DNA of 64,000 nucleotides from CAWBYL01 sp963793025. GTDB lineage: Bacteria; Actinomycetota; Acidimicrobiia; Acidimicrobiales; Acidimicrobilacustridaceae. The DNA lies in contig CAWBYL010000005.1 in NCBI GenBank assembly GCA_963793025.1, positions 124,001 through 188,000 of the forward strand, given 5' to 3'. How positions within the stretch are numbered: the first letter of the stretch is position 1; each line of letters opens with the position of its first letter. Positions 17,717-25,257 of the stretch are shown here, one piece after another. The notes beneath the pieces are model-generated. The model saw only the letters and a list, made by a program, of their open reading frames with translations, was not told the origin of the DNA and searched no databases. The position numbers and the translations under genes are program-made.

Positions 17717-18322
17717 TCAGAACAACGTGGGCCGGAAGCCGGCGCCCTCGGTCGTCCCCTCCGTCTCGACTCCGGTCCCCGGGTCGGTGTCGAGCGCCGG
17801 CTCGTCGAGGTCCGGGACCGGTTCCTCGTCGTCGCCGAAGGCCTTGGCGATGAGGAAGCCTCGAGCCCGCTCGGCCTTCGGGTAGCGATCGACCAGGGCG
17901 TGGAACGCGGGCGAGTGGTTGGCCTCCACCAGGTGGGCCAGCTCGTGCACCAACACGTAGTCGAGGACCCACGGCGGCCAGGCGGCCAGCCGGCTGGAGA
18001 TGCGGATGACACCGGTCGACGGGGTGCACGAACCCCACCGGTGCTGTTGGTTGTCGGCCCACCGAACCTCGGTGGGGCTCGGGAGGCGGTAGCGCCGGGC
18101 CAGGGCCGCGGCCCGATCCTCCAGGTCGACGCCGTCGGTCCGGAACCGCCGTTCGAGGCGGTCGACCAGGTTGGCGATGTGGCGGTCGAGCTCCTCGGCG
18201 TCGATGCCCGCTGGCGCCTGCACCCTGATCACACCGTCGACGACCGTGGCCTGGACGGTCTTGCGGCGCCGTCGGCTGTAGACGACCTCGACCGGGAGGG
18301 GCGAGCGGTGGGGGAGGGACAC
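17717..18322 (-). CDS. YgjP-like (M48-type, DUF45) metallopeptidase
   Basis: A 201-residue protein of the SprT/YgjP zinc-metalloprotease class. It has RRRRKTVQATVVDG near the start, the typical WADNQQHRWGSCTPSTGVIRIS block, and the zinc motif VLVHELAHLVEANHSPAFHALVDRY (HExxH with the downstream His). The acidic C-terminal tail is non-conserved. The cellular role of the family is not established. It is one base from the histidine phosphatase gene upstream, likely co-transcribed, and tail to tail with the ABC1 kinase gene. Confidence 0.87.
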   Translation of the reverse strand: MSLPHRSPLPVEVVYSRRRRKTVQATVVDGVIRVQAPAGIDAEELDRHIANLVDRLERRFRTDGVDLEDRAAALARRYRLPSPTEVRWADNQQHRWGSCTPSTGVIRISSRLAAWPPWVLDYVLVHELAHLVEANHSPAFHALVDRYPKAERARGFLIAKAFGDDEEPVPDLDEPALDTDPGTGVETEGTTEGAGFRPTLF

Positions 18323-18323
18323 G

Positions 18324-18914
18324 TCAGATCTGCGACGGGATGGTGAGCTCGTCGTCGTCGATCAGGATGATCCTGTCGCCGACGACGAGGCGGTCGCCGA
18401 GGTGGGTCACCGAGCGCCCGCCGAGGTTGGGCATCCGCTCCCAGGGCAGGCCGGCATCGCGCTCGACGGCCCCGATGAGTCCGCCGTGGGTGAGCACGAG
18501 CACGTCCGCCCCGCGGTACTCCTGCTCGATGCGATCGAGCGCCCCCCGGGCCCGGGCCAGGAGCAGGTCGTGGCCCTCGTAACCGGGAGGACGACGGTCG
18601 GTGGCGAGGTAGCCCGGCCAGCCCTCCTCGATCTCCGCGCGGGTGAGCCCTTCCCACTCGCCGGCGTCGCGTTCGGCCAGATCGGGTTCGACCACCACGG
18701 GCGCCACGCCGATCTGGCCGCTGATGATGGTGGCGGTGTCGAGAGCCCGGATCAGGGGCGAGGCGATGATGACGTCGACCGCGCCGATGCGCGCCGATGC
18801 GTGGAACGCCTGGCTGCGGCCGAGATCGGTGAGGGCCGGATCAGCGCAGCCCTGCCAGCGGCCGACGGCGTTCCACTCCGACTGGCCGTGGCGGACGAGC
18901 AGCAGGTGGGTCAC
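18324..18914 (-). CDS. Histidine phosphatase family protein (phosphoglycerate-mutase-like)
   Basis: A 196-residue cytoplasmic phosphatase. The phospho-His motif is LVRHGQSEWN, the second arginine and acid lie in SPLIRALDTA and LAERDAGEWEG, and the second His in VLTHGGLIGAVE. All four catalytic positions are present. Substrates range from sugar phosphates to cobalamin intermediates and cannot be assigned. The start is GTG at 18914. It is divergent from the MoaD/ThiS-like gene. Confidence 0.9.
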   Translation of the reverse strand: MTHLLLVRHGQSEWNAVGRWQGCADPALTDLGRSQAFHASARIGAVDVIIASPLIRALDTATIISGQIGVAPVVVEPDLAERDAGEWEGLTRAEIEEGWPGYLATDRRPPGYEGHDLLLARARGALDRIEQEYRGADVLVLTHGGLIGAVERDAGLPWERMPNLGGRSVTHLGDRLVVGDRIILIDDDELTIPSQI

Positions 18915-18969
18915 GACGCGACGGTACCCGCGCCCTGTGACGGCCCGGGACCGCCCGGAACAGGAGAAC

Positions 18970-18975
18970 TACTGT
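18970..18975 (+). promoter_or_regulatory. Candidate -10 (TACTGT) for a leaderless MoaD-like transcript
   Basis: TACTGT ends seven bases before the GTG at 18983. The only Shine-Dalgarno-like AGGAG lies upstream of it, outside any transcript starting here. Confidence 0.35.
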
Positions 18976-18982
18976 CTCCCCG

Positions 18983-19225
18983 GTGGCCACGCTCCGACTG
19001 TTCGCCGCGGCCCGAGAGGCCGCCGGGACCGGACGCGTCGTGATCCCGGGGGCCACCGTGGGCGAGGTCCTCGACACCGCCGCGGAGCGGTACGGCTCGA
19101 CCTTCGTCGAGGTCCTGGACAACAGCCGGGTGTGGTTGAACGGGGATCAGGCGGTGGCCGACGATCCGGTGAGCGATGGCGACGAGGTCGCCGTGCTGCC
19201 CCCGGTGTCGGGTGGCTGCCGGTGA
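18983..19225 (+). CDS. MoaD/ThiS family sulfur-carrier protein with a C-terminal Cys-Arg extension
   Basis: An 80-residue ubiquitin-fold sulfur carrier: LRLFAAAREAAG at the start and DEVAVLPPVSGG at the end, as in MoaD. The Gly-Gly that is normally the very end and becomes thiocarboxylated is followed here by Cys and Arg, because the last codons overlap the next gene (GTGA, 19222-19225). A trimming step or a different chemistry would be needed. No MoeB, MoaE or ThiF-type partner is in the window. The role (molybdopterin, thiamine or cysteine route) is undecided. Confidence 0.82.
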   Translation: MATLRLFAAAREAAGTGRVVIPGATVGEVLDTAAERYGSTFVEVLDNSRVWLNGDQAVADDPVSDGDEVAVLPPVSGGCR

Positions 19226-20007
19226 GTGATCCCTCCCGGGGGGACGTGCTCACCCGTCGTCTCGCCTACGTGCCCGTCACCGACGGACCCCACGGACGGC
19301 TCGGTCTCCTGTGGTTCCTGGTCGCCATCGGGGCCTGCGCCGTCGGGGCGGCGACCGTCGGGCTCCTCTTCGCCGCGCTGGCCGCGGTGGCCGCCCTCCA
19401 GACCGCCATCGCCTGGCGCCGAGCCGGCCTTGCCGTCGATCGCTTCGTCGCCGGTGGGGGGGCGGGAGCGGTGGGCCTCGCCGCGCTGGCTGGCATCGGT
19501 CTGGCGGGCATCGCCCTCCTGGGTTTCGTCGGCGCCGCGTTGGGCTTCGCCCTGCAGGCCGACGGTCGCACCCGCGCTGCGGTGTCGCGCGCCGGGGTCA
19601 CCGTGCGCTGCGGCGCGCTGCCCGGGGTGGCGGCGGCGTCGGTCGTCTTCGTGGCCCGCGCCGACCTCGGTGCGGTGACCGTGTTGCTCGTCTTCGTCAG
19701 CGCCTACGAGGTGGGCGACTACCTCGTGGGAACCGGTGCCGGAGGAATCGTCGAAGGACCGGTGGCCGGCATCGCCGCGGTGGTGGTGTTCACCTTCGCC
19801 GAGGCCGTCTTCCAGCTCGGCCCCTTCGACGCGCGGGGGGCGTGGGTGTTCGGCGGACTGGTGGCTGCGCTCGCGCCACTCGGCGGCGCCGTCGCCTCCG
19901 GGCTGGCTCCGTCGGCCGAGCAGGCCCCACCGGCACTGCGCCGGCTCGACGCCTGGCTGCTCGTCGCCCCGGCCTGGGCGTGGCTCCTGTGGGGGTACCT
20001 CGGCTGA
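19222..20007 (+). CDS. Polytopic membrane protein, weakly CdsA (phosphatidate cytidylyltransferase)-like
   Basis: A 261-residue protein with seven or eight hydrophobic segments. The block AYEVGDYLVGTGAGGIVEGPVAG followed by VFGGLVAALAPLGGAVASGLAP resembles, loosely, the C-terminal signature region of CTP:phosphatidate cytidylyltransferases (Asp-x-x-x-Tyr then Gly-rich and Pro positions), but the full signature is absent. The assignment is therefore tentative and the enzyme may be inactive or divergent. The start is GTG, overlapping the MoaD-like gene by four bases. Confidence 0.6.
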   Translation: MSDPSRGDVLTRRLAYVPVTDGPHGRLGLLWFLVAIGACAVGAATVGLLFAALAAVAALQTAIAWRRAGLAVDRFVAGGGAGAVGLAALAGIGLAGIALLGFVGAALGFALQADGRTRAAVSRAGVTVRCGALPGVAAASVVFVARADLGAVTVLLVFVSAYEVGDYLVGTGAGGIVEGPVAGIAAVVVFTFAEAVFQLGPFDARGAWVFGGLVAALAPLGGAVASGLAPSAEQAPPALRRLDAWLLVAPAWAWLLWGYLG

Positions 20008-20049
20008 GCCCGACCGCGAGCAGCCATGACCCGACCCGCCGGGTGCCGG

Positions 20050-20055
20050 TAGGCT
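20050..20055 (+). promoter_or_regulatory. Candidate -10 (TAGGCT) upstream of rsiG
   Basis: TAGGCT fits the actinobacterial housekeeping -10. ATGACC at 20026-20031 is a plausible weak -35 with an 18-base spacer. The predicted leader before rsiG would be about 60 bases and contains a hairpin with arms at 20085-20091 and 20100-20106 directly before the Shine-Dalgarno GAGGAGGAAG. Confidence 0.35.
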
Positions 20056-20123
20056 CTGCTCAGCCCAGACCGGGCTCGCCGATGGCCACCGAAGGTCGTC
20101 GGTGGCGAGGAGGAAGCGGCGAG

Positions 20124-20696
20124 ATGACCGAGAACGAGGCCCCCATCGAGGACCGCGATGCGCTGGCCGTGGTCGACCTCACACCCGAGTCGCTCCCTGA
20201 CATCGAGCTCGGCGAGCTGCGAGCAGCACGAGACCGGGCCGTCGGAACCGAAACCGGGCTGTCCTACCTGCGCCGCATGGTCCAGGGTCCACTCGACCTG
20301 GTCAGGGGCGAGCTCGAGCGCCGGGCCGGAGGCGGTCACGCCGATCTCGCCGACCTGGTCGAGGACCTGCCCCGCATCCTGAGCGAGAGCGCCGGCCCCG
20401 GCGGCGGGCGCCTCCCACAGACGCTCCAGCCCGGAGACGTCGATCCCGAGTTGTCGGCCCGGCTCGACGCCATCACCGCCGGCGGCATGCGGATCGCCGA
20501 CGTCCCCACCGAGTCGGACGAGGAGTTGGTCACCCTGGCCGGCGAGCTCGACACCCTCGAACGCACGGTCTCCCGTCGGCGCCGGATCATGCACCGAACC
20601 ATCGATCTGCTCAACGCGGAGCTGGCCGGTCGCTACCGGAGCGGCGCGGCCACCGTCGACGGCGCCCTCGCCGACGCCGGCCCCGTGGCCGACTGA
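20124..20696 (+). CDS. rsiG: RsiG-type anti-sigma factor with c-di-GMP-binding signature
   Basis: A 190-residue helical protein. In Streptomyces, RsiG bound to c-di-GMP sequesters the sporulation sigma factor WhiG. The family signature E-x3-S-x2-R-x3-Q-x3-D is complete at E43, S47, R50, Q54 and D58 (ETGLSYLRRMVQGPLD). A second copy lies at E146, S150, R153, H157 and D161, with His at the Gln position. The two motif helices are joined by a long acidic/Gly-rich linker. The ATG at 20124 has a strong GAGGAGGAAG before it. No whiG-like gene is in the window, so the target sigma factor is inferred. A c-di-GMP-dependent switch is likely. Confidence 0.88.
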   Translation: MTENEAPIEDRDALAVVDLTPESLPDIELGELRAARDRAVGTETGLSYLRRMVQGPLDLVRGELERRAGGGHADLADLVEDLPRILSESAGPGGGRLPQTLQPGDVDPELSARLDAITAGGMRIADVPTESDEELVTLAGELDTLERTVSRRRRIMHRTIDLLNAELAGRYRSGAATVDGALADAGPVAD

Positions 20697-20746
20697 CACC
20701 CGCACGTGAGCCACGACCACAGGGTGTCGACGCGCGCGCCTCGCCG

Positions 20747-20752
20747 TAGCGT
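20747..20752 (+). promoter_or_regulatory. Candidate -10 (TAGCGT) for leaderless mshA
   Basis: TAGCGT ends nine bases before the mshA ATG at 20762, with no Shine-Dalgarno between. The same hexamer appears at the rex start (27859-27864), which supports it as a real promoter element. Confidence 0.4.
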
Positions 20753-20761
20753 GGGTGCGCC

Positions 20762-21979
20762 ATGAGATCGCTCGCCGTGCTGTCGATGCACACGTCCCCG
20801 TTGGCCCAGCCCGGTAGCGGCGACTCGGGCGGCATGAACGTCTACGTGCGGGAGCTGGTCGGTGCGCTGGCCCAGGCGGGCGTGGCCGCCGAGGTCTACG
20901 TGCGTCGCTGGCACGACGATCTCCCTGCCGTGGTCGACGTCGAGCCCGGATTCCGGGTCGTCCACGTCGACGCCGGCCCGCCTGACCTGCCCAAAGAAGA
21001 CCTCCCCCATGTCGTCGAGGAGTACACCGCGCGGGTGCGGGAGCACCTCGACCGGCCCAACGGCCCCGACGCCATCCATGCCAACTACTGGCTGTCGGGA
21101 ATGGCCGGACACGTGCTCAAGCACGAACTCTCGCTTCCCCTCGTGTCGACGTTCCACACGCTGGCCCGGGTCAAGGCCGAGACGGGCGATCCCGAACCGG
21201 CTCTGCGCATCGACGCCGAGGCCGAGGTCATCGCCTGTTCCGACGCCATCCTGGCCAACTGCGCCGACGAAGCGACCCAGCTGGTGGAGCTGTACGGCGC
21301 CGATCCGTCCCGGGTCGAAGTGGTGCCACCGGGGGTCGACCACGCCTTCTTCTCGCCCGGCGATCAGGGGGGTGCCCGAACGGCGCTCGGCCTCGGCGAC
21401 CACCCGGTGCTCCTGTTCGTCGGCCGTATCCAGCCTCTCAAGGGGTTGACCGTGGCTCTCGGCGCTCTGGCCGAGCTGACCCCCCGCCATCCGGATGCGG
21501 TTCTGGTGGTCGTGGGCGGGCAGAGCGGTCGCGACGGCGAGACCGAGATGGCCGCGGCGCGGGCTCTGATCGCCCATCACGGGCTGGAGAACCGGGTGCG
21601 GTTCGTCCCACCTCAGCCCCACCACATGCTCTCGACGTACTACCGGGCCGCCGACGTGGTCGTCGTTCCCAGCCGCTCCGAGTCGTTCGGCCTCGTGGCC
21701 CTCGAGGCCGCGGCCTGTGGCGTGCCGGTGGTGGCCGCCGCCGTCGGTGGGCTGCGGACCCTGGTGGAGGAAGGCGTCACCGGCCTGCTCGTCGACACCC
21801 GCGACCCCGCCGCCTACGCCGTCGCCCTGGATGAGTTGCTGGGTCGGCCGGCGGTCGCCGCGGCCATGGGCGCCGCTGCCTCTGAGCGGGCGCGCCACTA
21901 CACGTGGTCGACGACCGCCGCCCGTCTCCGCCGGTTGTACGCCGACCTCACGGCACGCACACCGGTCTCCTGCAGCTGA
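20762..21979 (+). CDS. mshA: D-inositol-3-phosphate glycosyltransferase (mycothiol synthesis)
   Basis: Transfers GlcNAc from UDP-GlcNAc to 1L-myo-inositol 1-phosphate, the first committed step of mycothiol synthesis in the cytoplasm. The 405-residue GT-B protein (family GT4) has the MshA N-terminus SMHTSPLAQPGSGDSGGMNVYVREL, the HANYWLSG and VSTFHTLARVK blocks, VPPGVDHAFFSP, LLFVGRIQPLKG, and the donor-binding SRSESFGLVALEAAACGVPVVA. It is followed directly by a YbjN-domain gene, the same order as in mycobacteria. The C-terminus is slightly extended beyond the family core. Confidence 0.95.
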   Translation: MRSLAVLSMHTSPLAQPGSGDSGGMNVYVRELVGALAQAGVAAEVYVRRWHDDLPAVVDVEPGFRVVHVDAGPPDLPKEDLPHVVEEYTARVREHLDRPNGPDAIHANYWLSGMAGHVLKHELSLPLVSTFHTLARVKAETGDPEPALRIDAEAEVIACSDAILANCADEATQLVELYGADPSRVEVVPPGVDHAFFSPGDQGGARTALGLGDHPVLLFVGRIQPLKGLTVALGALAELTPRHPDAVLVVVGGQSGRDGETEMAAARALIAHHGLENRVRFVPPQPHHMLSTYYRAADVVVVPSRSESFGLVALEAAACGVPVVAAAVGGLRTLVEEGVTGLLVDTRDPAAYAVALDELLGRPAVAAAMGAAASERARHYTWSTTAARLRRLYADLTARTPVSCS

Positions 21980-21990
21980 CCGGAGCTCCC

Positions 21991-22458
21991 ATGGCTGACG
22001 AGATCGCCGACACCGACACGCTGGACGCGGTCGCATCGCTCATCGACGGCTGGCTGACCCTCCAGCTCGAGGAGAACCCGGTGGTCGACGCGGTGGAGCG
22101 AGGGGAGCCGGGCGAGCGCCGCTGGTACGTACGGGTCACCGGCGAGAGCAAGGACGTCTTCACGATCTGGTTCACCCTGGGACAGCGAACGCTCCAGTAC
22201 GAGACCTACGTGATGCCTGCGCCGGAGGAGTCGTGTGCCGCCTTCTACGAGCATCTGCTCGGGCGCAACCGCAAGCTGAACGGAGCAGCGTTCTGCATCG
22301 GGGAGGAGGAGGCGATCTTCCTGGCCGGGTCCCTTCCCGTGCACGCCGTCGACGAGGGCGAGCTCGACCGCATCCTGGGCTCTCTGTACACCTACGTGGA
22401 GCAGTTCTTCCTGCCCGCGCTGCGCATCGGTTTCGCGTCCCGCTTCGGCGACCGGTGA
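21991..22458 (+). CDS. YbjN-domain protein (type III secretion chaperone-like fold)
   Basis: A 155-residue protein with the YbjN fold (WYVRVTGESKDVFTIWFTLGQRTLQYETYVMP, then the late LDRILGSLYTYVEQFFLPALRIGF). Its function is unknown, but it lies next to mshA in many actinobacteria, as here, 11 bases downstream. The ATG at 21991 is the best start; upstream in-frame codons belong to the end of mshA in another frame. It is probably translated from the mshA transcript. Confidence 0.85.
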   Translation: MADEIADTDTLDAVASLIDGWLTLQLEENPVVDAVERGEPGERRWYVRVTGESKDVFTIWFTLGQRTLQYETYVMPAPEESCAAFYEHLLGRNRKLNGAAFCIGEEEAIFLAGSLPVHAVDEGELDRILGSLYTYVEQFFLPALRIGFASRFGDR

Positions 22459-22606
22459 TCAAGAGGCTTTCAGTACTTTTCATTGCTTTTGAGGTTTCGC
22501 TCCGGTAAGGTCGGCCTCGGCCCGGGCGGGCGGCGGGCGGTGGGACCCATCGGGGAAGTGGGACCACCGGAACCGAACGCCCGGGCCCCCCTCCCCGCCC
22601 ACGCTG

Positions 22607-22612
22607 TAGGTT
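22607..22612 (+). promoter_or_regulatory. Candidate -10 (TAGGTT) for leaderless proC
   Basis: TAGGTT ends eight bases before the proC ATG at 22621, with TG directly before it (extended -10). There is no Shine-Dalgarno after it. The 160-base gap upstream begins with an AT-rich stretch (22460-22500) that may hold another promoter. Confidence 0.35.
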
Positions 22613-22620
22613 TCGCCGCC

Positions 22621-23412
22621 ATGGTGCGTCTGCAGATCGTCGGTGGCGGCAAGATGGGTGAGGCCCTCCTCGAAGGCCTGTTGCACGCAGAGTGGGCGGG
22701 AGTCGACGAGATCGTCGTTGTGGAGGCCGTCGAGGACCGTCGCCGCTACCTGGAACAGACCTTCCCGAACCTCGTCGTGGTGGGCCGACCGGTGCCGTGC
22801 GAGGGCGCCCTGCTCGCCATCAAGCCGGCCGACGTCGCCCCCATCGCCGCCGAGGTGGCCGCCGCCGGCGTCCGGCGGGTCCTGTCCATCGCCGCCGGCA
22901 TCACCATCGCCGCGCTGGAGGAGGCGGTCGGCACGGATGTGGCTGTCGTGCGAGCCATGCCCAACACGCCGGCCGTGGTCGGCTCGGGGGCGTCGGCCAT
23001 CGCGCCCGGGGCGTCGGCCACCGCCGGGGACATGGAGTGGGCCGAGTCGATCCTCGCCGCCGTGGGCGTGGTGGTCCGGGTGAGCGAGGACAAGCTCGAC
23101 GCCGTCACCGGCCTGTCGGGGTCCGGCCCGGCCTACGTCTTCGTGATGGCCGAGAGCCTCATCGAGGCGGGCGTGCTCGTCGGCCTCCCCCGAGACGTCG
23201 CCGAGGTCCTCGCCGTGCAGACGTTGCTCGGCTCGGCCCAGCTGCTCGAGTCGAGCGACGAGCACGCCGCCGCCCTGCGGGCCGCCGTCACGTCCCCGGG
23301 CGGCACCACGGCGGCCGGACTGCGGGCGCTGGAGGCGGGTGGGCTGCGGTCGGCCGTCCTCGACGCCGTCGCCGCTGCCACGGAACGGTCCCGCCAACTC
23401 GGGCAGGGTTGA
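22621..23412 (+). CDS. proC: Pyrroline-5-carboxylate reductase
   Basis: Reduces pyrroline-5-carboxylate to proline with NAD(P)H, the last step of proline synthesis in the cytoplasm. The 263-residue protein has the Rossmann start LQIVGGGKMGEALLEGLL, the family block VVRAMPNTPAVVGSGASAI, DAVTGLSGSGPAYVFVMAESLIEAGVLVGLPRD, and the C-terminal SPGGTTAAGLRALE. The ATG at 22621 fits the family; an open frame upstream has no similarity. A single gene, followed 23 bases later by the SAM hydrolase gene. Confidence 0.95.
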   Translation: MVRLQIVGGGKMGEALLEGLLHAEWAGVDEIVVVEAVEDRRRYLEQTFPNLVVVGRPVPCEGALLAIKPADVAPIAAEVAAAGVRRVLSIAAGITIAALEEAVGTDVAVVRAMPNTPAVVGSGASAIAPGASATAGDMEWAESILAAVGVVVRVSEDKLDAVTGLSGSGPAYVFVMAESLIEAGVLVGLPRDVAEVLAVQTLLGSAQLLESSDEHAAALRAAVTSPGGTTAAGLRALEAGGLRSAVLDAVAAATERSRQLGQG

Positions 23413-23435
23413 CGGGCCGGTAACCTTCGGGACCC

Positions 23436-24299
23436 ATGGCTCTGCGCTACGAGACGATCTCGTTCCTGTCCGACTACGGCCTCGCTGACGAGTTCGTGGG
23501 CGTGGTGCACTCGGTGATCCGGTCGATCGCCCCCAAGGTCGCGATCGTCGACGTCACCCACGGCATCACTCCCTACGACGTGCGGGCCGGCGGGCTGGCT
23601 CTCGCCCGCAGCGCCCCCTACCTCTGTCCCGGAGTCGTCCTGGCGGTGGTCGACCCCTCCGTCGGCACGTCCCGGCGACCGATCGCCGTCGAGGTGGGTG
23701 ACGGCGCGTCGGTGCTGGTCGGTCCCGACAACGGGCTCCTGGCCCCGGCGGTGGCGTTGTGCGGCGGAGCCACCCGGGCCGTCGAGCTGGTCGAGGCCGA
23801 ATACCAACTCCCCAGCGAGGCGGCCACCTTCGACGGCCGTGACCTCTTCGCCCCCGCGGCCGCCCACCTGTGTCTGGGCGTGGACATGGGTGAGTTCGGT
23901 CCACCGATCGAGGACACGTCGCTGTTCCCGGGCCTCGTCCCCCTCACCCGTGAGGAGGAGGGCCGCCTGCACGCCGAGGTGCTGTGGGTCGACCGCTACG
24001 GCAACGCCCAGCTCAACGTCGATCCGGACGAGGTCGACCAGTACGGCGATCACGTCCGCCTGGTGATGGACGACGGGTCCCGCTCGGCCCGTCGCGTGCC
24101 CACCTTCGCCGAGGTCGAACCGGGCGAGGTCGGACTGGTCGTGGATGCCTACGGACTGCTCGCCGCGGTGTGCGACCGGCGCTCCGCGGCCGAGTTGCTC
24201 GGCCTGGAGGCGGGGTCGGCCGTGACCATCGAGGCCCTGGACGAGGACCGGCCTCCGGGCATCGTCACGCCCGTCAACCTCGGGCCTCGCCCCGCCTAG
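23436..24299 (+). CDS. S-adenosyl-L-methionine hydrolase (adenosine-forming), DUF62 family
   Basis: The family uses a hydroxide ion to split SAM into adenosine and methionine; relatives are the fluorinase and chlorinase. The 287-residue protein has FLSDYGLADEFVGVVHSVI with the conserved Asp, IVDVTHGITPYDVRAG, AVVDPSVGTSRRPIAV, VGPDNGLLAPA, and the C-terminal barrel segment WVDRYGNAQLNV with the RYGN hallmark. The DxxF-type and VTH residues match hydrolases; no halogenase-type change is obvious. The start is ATG at 23436. Confidence 0.9.
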   Translation: MALRYETISFLSDYGLADEFVGVVHSVIRSIAPKVAIVDVTHGITPYDVRAGGLALARSAPYLCPGVVLAVVDPSVGTSRRPIAVEVGDGASVLVGPDNGLLAPAVALCGGATRAVELVEAEYQLPSEAATFDGRDLFAPAAAHLCLGVDMGEFGPPIEDTSLFPGLVPLTREEEGRLHAEVLWVDRYGNAQLNVDPDEVDQYGDHVRLVMDDGSRSARRVPTFAEVEPGEVGLVVDAYGLLAAVCDRRSAAELLGLEAGSAVTIEALDEDRPPGIVTPVNLGPRPA

Positions 24300-24313
24300 C
24301 CCTCGGAGCTCTC

Positions 24314-24403
24314 GTGCGACCCGGAACCGTCATCACCATTGGTCTGCTGCTGTTGTTGATCCTCGGCGCAGCCTTCCTCCAGCTGTTCATCCTGGCCAAG
24401 TAG
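24314..24403 (+). CDS. Possible 29-residue single-helix membrane peptide
   Basis: GTG at 24314 opens a short frame encoding a basic N-terminus (MRPGT) and one hydrophobic helix (VITIGLLLLLILGAAFLQLFIL) ending in AK. A GGAG sequence lies six bases before the start, and the frame begins 14 bases after the SAM hydrolase stop. The composition is that of a genuine transmembrane peptide, but so short a frame could occur by chance. Confidence 0.4.
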   Translation: MRPGTVITIGLLLLLILGAAFLQLFILAK

Positions 24404-24429
24404 CCCGACGGTCGTCGCCTCGGCTCCCC

Positions 24430-25257
24430 TCAGGTGGCCGAGGCCAGGCGGTCGCGGGTGAAGCGACGGCTGTTCAACCACAGCAGGGCGAGGGCCAACA
24501 ACCACACCACCACGCCCATGCCCACGACTCCCAGAACGGGGAGGAGGAGCACGGCCGAGGCCTGGGCCGCGGCCAGGAAGATGAGCGGGAGGATCACCGC
24601 GCCGCCGAGCTGGTTGGCCTCCTGGGTGGTGCGGGCCCGCGACGAGACGATGACCAGCAGGCCGAGGGCCAACAGGGCCACCGCCGGACCGACCCAGAGC
24701 ACCATCACCGCGAACTGCCCGAAGGGCAGGAAGGCGCGGTGCATCACCGGCCAGGCCACCGCGTTGCACACCACGGCGTAGATGATCGAGCCGATCCAGG
24801 TGATGGCCACGGCGGGGATGAGGGCGGTGAGCACCTTGGCGAGGAACAGGTCGCGATCGGTGATGGGCAGGTGCAGCACGACTTCGAGGGTCCGCCGCTC
24901 CTTCTCCCCGGCGAAGGCGTCGGCGGCGAGCACGGCCGACACCATGAGGGGGATCACGAGGAGGAGGGGCGAGAGCAGGTAGCCGAGGACCAGCACCACC
25001 AGTTGCTCCCGTTCGGGGAGTTGGAGGATGGGCTCGGCCAAGCGGCGGACCAGGGGGGAGCTGAGAGCGTTGGCCACCTGCTCGGTGGGCGCCGACCGGG
25101 CGAGGAGCCCAATGGAGGCGGGCAGCAGCACGAGCAGCACCACCGGGACCAGGATCATGGGCAGGGTGATGGCCTTGGACCGGCGCACGGCGCGCAGGTC
25201 CCGACCGACGATCGTGCGCACCGCCACCCAGTCGACGGCGTTGCGGCGTCCCGTCAC
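24430..25257 (-). CDS. ABC-2 type exporter permease
   Basis: A 275-residue membrane protein with about six helices. It is of the NatB/CcmB-like ABC-2 type: an N-terminal cytoplasmic helix with RDLRAVRRSKAITLPMILVPVV, a large loop, then FAGEKERRTLEVVLHLPITDRDLFLAKVL, the hallmark ABC-2 coupling block. Its start overlaps the stop of the ATPase gene by four bases (25254-25257), so the two form one transporter. The substrate is unknown; NatAB-like sodium or drug export are possibilities. Confidence 0.88.
   Translation of the reverse strand: MTGRRNAVDWVAVRTIVGRDLRAVRRSKAITLPMILVPVVLLVLLPASIGLLARSAPTEQVANALSSPLVRRLAEPILQLPEREQLVVLVLGYLLSPLLLVIPLMVSAVLAADAFAGEKERRTLEVVLHLPITDRDLFLAKVLTALIPAVAITWIGSIIYAVVCNAVAWPVMHRAFLPFGQFAVMVLWVGPAVALLALGLLVIVSSRARTTQEANQLGGAVILPLIFLAAAQASAVLLLPVLGVVGMGVVVWLLALALLWLNSRRFTRDRLASAT

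Noticed and set aside
17470..18346. Read-through extension of the ABC1 kinase frame
   Set aside because: After the frame break the translation loses all family features and runs antisense over the YgjP-like gene.
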